This document shows positions 59,001-64,000 of a stretch of DNA of 64,000 nucleotides, one piece after another (positions within the stretch are counted from its first letter, which is position 1; every line of letters begins with the position of its first letter). This DNA is from Petrolisthes cinctipes. Taxonomy: Eukaryota; Arthropoda; Malacostraca; Decapoda; Porcellanidae. Location of the stretch: NCBI GenBank assembly GCA_033782935.1, contig JAWQEG010000522.1, positions 992,001 to 1,056,000 on the forward strand, written 5' to 3'. The notes under the pieces were generated by a model, which had not been told where the DNA came from, did not search any database, and was given only the letters and a program-made list of their open reading frames with translations. The position numbers and the translations under genes were made by a program.

Positions 59001-60689
59001 AAAAAATCGATTTTGAGCATGTTTTGGGTCTGTATCTTGAAAATATTCTAACTAGGAGTAGGGATGTACAGATCGCTTCTAGGACCCTAAAATACCGAAT
59101 TTTCGGGTGTTTTAAAGAGCCTGAATTTGAGATATAAACGGGTACAGAAGATGCATGCACATATTGACTTTGGGCACCTAACATATCGATTTTCAGCATG
59201 TTTTGGGCCTGTATTTTTAAAATACTCTAACTAGGAGTAGGCATGTACAGATTGCTTCTGGGACCCCAAGATATCGAGTTTTCGGGTGTTTTGAGCCTGA
59301 ATTTGAGATATAAACGGGTACAGAAGATGCATGCACATATCTACTTTGGACACTTAAAATATCGATTTTTAGCATGTTTTGAGCCTATATTTTGAAAACA
59401 TTCTAGCACTGACTAGACATGTACAGATCGCTTCTGGGACCTAAAATTATCGAACTTTTGGGTGTTTTGAGGTTGAATTTATGATATATACGAGTGTAGA
59501 AGATGCATACACATGTTGACTTTGGGCACCTAAAATATCGATTTTCAGCATGTTTTGGGCCTGCATCTGAGTAGGCATGTACAGATCGCTTCTGGGACCC
59601 CAAAATATCGAATTTTCGGGTGTTTTGAGCCTGAATTTGAGATATAAACGGGTACAGAAGATGCATGCACATATCGACTTTTGGGCACCTAAAAGATCGA
59701 TTTTCAGTATGTTTTGGGCCTGTATTTTGAAAATACTTTAACACGGAGTAGGCATGTATAGTTCGCTTCTGTGACCCCAGAAAATCGAATTTTCGGGTGT
59801 TTTGGGCCTGAATTTGAGATATCGACTTTGGGCACCTAAAATATCGATTTTTAGCAAGTTTTGGGCCTATATTTTGAAAATATTCTAGCACTAAGTAGGC
59901 ATGTACAGATCACTTCTGGGACAACAAAATATCGAATTTTCGGGTGTTTTGAGCCTGAATTTGAGATATAAACGGGTACAGATGATGCATTCACATATCG
60001 ACTTTGGACACTTAAAATATCGATTTTTAGCATGTTTTGAGCCTATATTTTGAAAAAATTCTAGCACTGAGTAGGCAAGTACAGATCCCTTCTGTGACCC
60101 AAAAATATCGAATTTTCGGGTGTTTTGAGGTTGAATTTGGGATATAAACGGGTGCAGAAGATGCATACACATATTGACTTTGGTCACCTAAAATATCGAC
60201 TTTCAGCTTGTTTTGGGCCTGTATTTTGAAAATACTCTAAAACAGAGTATGCAAGTACAGATCGCCTCTGGGACCCCAAAATATCAAATTTTCGGGTGTT
60301 TTGAGCCTGAATTTGAGAAAAAACGGGTACAGAAGATGCATCCACATATCGACTTTTGGGCACCTAAAAGATCGATTTTCAGTATGTTTTGGGCCTGTAT
60401 ATTTAAAATACTCTAACACGGAGTAGACATGTACAGATCGATTCTGGGACCCCAAAATATCGTATTTTTGGGTGTATTGGGCCTGAATTTGAGATATCAA
60501 CTTTGGGTACTTAAAATATCGATTTTTAGCATGTTTTGGGCCTATATTTTGAAAATATTCTAGCACTGAGTAGGCATGTACAGATCGCTTCTGGGACCCC
60601 AAAATATCGAATTTTCGGGTGTTTTGAGCCTGAATTTGAGATATAAACGGGTACAGAAGATGCATGCTCTTATCGACTTTTGGGCACCT
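59001..60689 (+). repeat. Canonical 10-monomer HOR, copy 2 (1,689 bp)
   Basis: All ten classes appear in the same order as at 57,313. A 3-bp insertion (TTTTAAAGAGCC, near 59,111) and small losses elsewhere explain the near-equal length. Its eta-kappa part resembles 3,670-4,330 closely (GATCCC, ACTTTCAGCTTG, AAAACAGAGTATGCAAG). Confidence 0.9.
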
Positions 60690-62215
60690 AAAATATCGAT
60701 TTTGAGGATGTTTTGGGTCTGTATCTTGAAAACATTCTAACTAGGATTAGGGATGTACAGATCGCTTCTGGGACCCCAAAATATCGAATTTTCGGGTGTT
60801 TTGAGCCTGAATTTGAGATATAATAGGGTACAGAAGATACATGCACATATCGACTTTGGACACTTAAAAAATCGATTTTTAGCATGTTTTGGGCCTATTT
60901 TTTGAAAATTTTCTAGCACTAAGTAGGGATGTACAGATCACTTCTGGGACCCCAAAATATCGAATTTTCGGGTGTTTTGAGACAGAATTTGAGATATAAA
61001 CGGGTACAGATGATGCATTCACATATCGACTTTGGACACTTAAAATATCGATTTTTAGTATGTTTTGAGCCTTTATTTTGAAAAAATTCTAGCACTGAGT
61101 AGGCAAGTACAGATCCCTTCTAGGACCCAAAAATATTGAATTTTCTGGTGTTTTGTGGTTGAATTTGGGATATAAACGGGTGCAGAAAATGCATACACAT
61201 ATTGACTTTGGTCACCTAAAATATCGATTTTTAGCTTGTTTTGGACCTGTATTTTGAAAATACTCTAACACGGAGTAGGCATGTACAGTTCGCTTCTGGG
61301 ACCCCAAAATATCGAATTTTCGAGTGTTTTGGTCCTGCAATTGAGATATCGACTTTGGGCACCTAAAATATCTATTTTAGCATGTTTTGGGCCTATATTT
61401 TGAAAATATTCTAGTACTAAGTAGGCATGTATAGATCACTTCTGGGACCCCAAAATATTGAATTTTCGGGTGTTTTGAGCCTGAATTTGAGATATAAACG
61501 GGTACAGATGATGCATGCAGATATCGATTTTGGACACTTAAAATATCGATTTTTAGCATGTTTTGGGCCTATATTTTGAAAACATTTTAGCACTGAGTAA
61601 GCATGTACAGATCGCTTCTGGGACCCAAAAATATCGGATTTTTGGGTGTTTTGAGGTTAAATTTGGGATATAAACGGGTGCAGAAGATGCATACACATAT
61701 TGACTTTGGTCACCTAAAATATCGACTTTCAGCTTGTTTTGGGCCTGTATTTTGAAAATACTCTAAAACGGAGTATGCAAGTACAGATCGCCTCTGGGAA
61801 ACCAAAATATCAAATTTTCGGGTGTTTTGAACCTGAATTTGAGATAAAACGGGTACAGAAGATGCATCCACATATCGACTTTTTGGCACCTAAAAGATCG
61901 ATTTTCAGTATGTTTTGGGCCTGTATATTGAAAATACTCTAACACGGAGTAGACATGTACAGATCGATTCTGGGACCCCAAAATATCGAATTTTTGGGTG
62001 TATTGGGCCTGAATTTGAGATATCGACTTTGGGCACCTAAAATATCGATTTTTAGCATGTTTTGGGCCTATATTTTGAAAATATTCTAGCACTGAGTAGG
62101 CATGTACAGATCGCTTCTGGGACCCTAAAATATCGAATTTTCGGGTGTTTTGAGCCTGAATTTGAGATATAAACGGGTACAAAAGATGCATGCTCTTATC
62201 GACTTTTGGGCACCT
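60690..62215 (+). repeat. 9-monomer HOR derivative (1,526 bp)
   Basis: The first monomer is a hybrid: alpha half B followed by a beta half A. Then come zeta, eta, a theta/epsilon hybrid with GTACAGTTCGC and a short half A, zeta, eta, theta, iota, kappa. Gamma and delta are absent. The composition suggests two in-register recombination events relative to the 10-mer. Confidence 0.85.
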
Positions 62216-63918
62216 AAAATATCGATTTTGAGCATGTTTTGGGTCTGTATCTTGAAAACATTCTAACTAGGATTAGGGATGTACAGATCGCTTCTAGGAC
62301 CCAAAAATACCGAATTTTCGGGTGTTTTGAGCCTGAATTTGAGATATAAACGGGTACAGAAGATGCATGCACATATTGACTTTGGGCACCTAAAATATCG
62401 ATTTTCAGCATGTTTTGGGTCTGTATTTTGAAAATACTCTAACTAGGAGTAGGCATGTACAGATCGCTTCTGGAACCCCAAAATATCGAATTTTCGGGTG
62501 TTTTGAGCCTGAATTTGAGATATAAACGGGTACAGAAGATACATGCACATATCGACTTTGGACACTTAAAAAATCGATTTTTAGCATGTTTTGGGCCTAT
62601 ATTTTGAAAATATTCTAGCACTAAGTATGCATGTACAGATCACTTCTGGGACCCCAAAATATCGAATTTTCGGGTGTTTTGAGCCTGAATTTGAGATATA
62701 AATTGGTACAGATGATGCATTCACATATCGACTTTGGACACTTAAAATATCGATTTTTAGTATGATTTGAGCCTATATTTTGAAAAAATTCGAGCACTGT
62801 GTAGGCAAGTACAGATCCCTTCTAGTAAACAAAAATATCGAATTTTCGGGTGTTTTGAGGTTGAATTTGGGATATAAACGGGTGCAGAAAATGCATACAC
62901 ATATTGACTTTGGTCACCTAAAATATCGATTTTCAGCTTGTTTTGGACCTGTATTTTGAAAATACTCTAACACGGAGTAGGCATGTACAGTTCGCTTCTG
63001 GGACCCCAAAATATCGAATTTTCGAGTGTTTTGGTCCTGCAATTGAGATATCGACTTTGGGCACCTAAAATATCTATTTTTAGCATGTTTTGGGCCTATA
63101 TTTTGAAAATATTCTAGTACTAAGTAGGCATGTATAGATCACTTCTGGGACCCCAAAATATCGAATTTTCGGGTGTTTTGAGCCTGAATTTGAGATATAA
63201 ACCGGTACAGATGATGCATGCAGATATCGATTTTGGACACTTAAAATATCGATTTTTAGCATGTTTTGGGCCTATATTTTGAAAACATTTTAGCACTGAG
63301 TAGGCATGTACAGATCGCTTCTGGGACCCAAAAATATCGGATTTTTGGGTGTTTTGAGGTTAAATTTGGGATATAAACGGGTGCAGAAGATGCATACACA
63401 TATTGACTTTGGTCACCTAAAATATCGACTTTCAGCTTGTTTTAGGCCTGTATTTTGAAAATACTCTAAAACGGAGTATGCATGTACAGATCGCCTCTGG
63501 GAAACCAAAATATCAAATTTTCGGGTGTTTTGAACCTGAATTTGAGATAAAACGGGTACTGAAGATACATCCACATATCGACTTTTGGGCACCTAAAAGA
63601 TCGATTTTCAGTATGTTTTGGGCCTGAATATTGAAAATACTCTAACACGGAGTAGACATGTACAGATCGATTCTGGGACCCCAAAATATCGAATTTTTGG
63701 GTGTATTGGGCCTGAATTTGAGATATCGACTTTGGGCACCTAAAATATCGATTTTCAGCATGTTTTGGGCCTATATTTTGAAAATATTCTAGCACTGAGT
63801 AGGCATGTACAGATCGCTTCTGGGACCCCAAAATATCGAATTTTCGGGTGTTTTGAGCCTGAATTTGAGATATAAACGGGTACAGAAGATGCATGCTCTT
63901 ATCGACTTTTGGGCACCT
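62216..63918 (+). repeat. 10-monomer HOR derivative (1,703 bp)
   Basis: The order is as in the preceding 9-mer, but alpha and beta are separate monomers, which accounts for the extra length. Segment 61,377 onward corresponds to 63,080 onward at a 1,703-bp offset, sharing the TCCTGCAATTGAG short half A and ATGCAGATATCG variants. Confidence 0.87.
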
Positions 63919-64000
63919 AAAATATCGATTTTGAGCATGTTTTGGGTCTGTATCTTGAAAACATTCTAACTAGGTGTAGGGATGTACAGATCGCTTCTGG
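63919..64000 (+). repeat. Start of the next alpha monomer, cut by the window end
   Basis: GATTTTGAGCATG, GGGTCTGTATCTTG and AAACATTCTAACTAGG identify an alpha half B. The array therefore continues beyond the window. Confidence 0.88.

Larger units (their letters stand above)
1..64000 (+). repeat. Uninterrupted satellite DNA array, about 176-bp monomer
   Basis: The same roughly 176-bp sequence repeats head to tail from the first to the last base, always in the same orientation. Every monomer carries two anchors, AAAATATCGAATTTT-like (half A) and AAAATATCGATTTT-like (half B), normally 88 bp apart. Three length classes recur: 176/177 bp, 147 bp (29 bp missing from half A) and 158/159 bp (18 bp missing from half B). 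I saw no transposon, microsatellite tract, unique sequence or inversion. The array is organised in higher-order repeats described in the other entries. Known biology: such arrays mark centromeric, pericentromeric, subtelomeric or knob heterochromatin in eukaryotes. Which of these applies here cannot be read from the sequence alone. I do not recognise the family by name. Confidence 0.98.

Noticed and set aside
1..64000. CRISPR-like array
   Set aside because: Repeats are 147-177 bp and contiguous with no unique spacers.
1..64000. Identification as human alpha satellite, Arabidopsis 178-bp, CentO or CentC
   Set aside because: The monomer does not resemble what I recall of those families. Length similarity alone is not evidence, so no family name or species is assigned.

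Overview
The whole 64,000-base window is one uninterrupted, head-to-tail tandem satellite DNA array. I found no protein-coding gene, RNA gene, transposon, microsatellite block or inverted segment, and the array runs off both ends. The basic monomer is about 176 bp (176 or 177), with recurrent shortened forms of 147 bp and 158/159 bp, so the window holds roughly 380 monomers. The monomer is about 41% G+C by my count of a typical copy. Each monomer is itself an old dimer of two 88-bp halves. I call these half A (anchor AAAATATCGAATTTT) and half B (anchor AAAATATCGATTTT). Typical halves match at about 59 of 88 positions.

Arrays of nucleosome-sized monomers arranged in higher-order repeats (HORs) are characteristic of eukaryotic centromeric or other constitutive heterochromatin, as in human alpha satellite and plant centromere satellites. 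I do not recognise this monomer as a named family and cannot name the species. Diagnostic variants are often CpG-to-TpG/CpA changes, which would fit a genome with cytosine methylation (inference).

The array is layered. An ordered 10-monomer HOR of about 1,688 bp (classes named here alpha, beta, gamma, delta, epsilon, zeta, eta, theta, iota, kappa) is seen complete twice at 57,313-60,689. Derivatives of it make up most of the window. Regions: 1-7,570, a 4,123-bp super-repeat (9-mer plus 15-mer); 7,571-15,649, chimeric junctions and mosaic; 15,650-20,972, two copies of a roughly 2.7-kb repeat; 21,263-24,082, 984-bp 6-mers built from a 500-bp trimer; 24,917-29,960, repeats at 1,540 and 2,483 bp offsets; 31,204-38,654, a 3-kb block duplicated 4,628 bp apart with one 334-bp indel; 39,885-45,464, the most homogeneous part, a run of 8-, 7-, 5-, 7- and 7-mers; 45,960-47,283, a 500-bp trimer; 49,421-51,405, a block matching 33.58-35.39 kb about 16 kb away; 51,406-57,312, mosaic; 57,313-64,000, 10-mers and 9-mers.

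The open reading frames in this window, nearly all on the minus strand and up to about 211 codons, are translations of the satellite and are not called as genes. The content of interest is array architecture: nested dimer origin, ordered HORs, in-register recombination junctions, hybrid monomers, a conserved dyad with matched changes in its arms, and helically phased A/T tracts.
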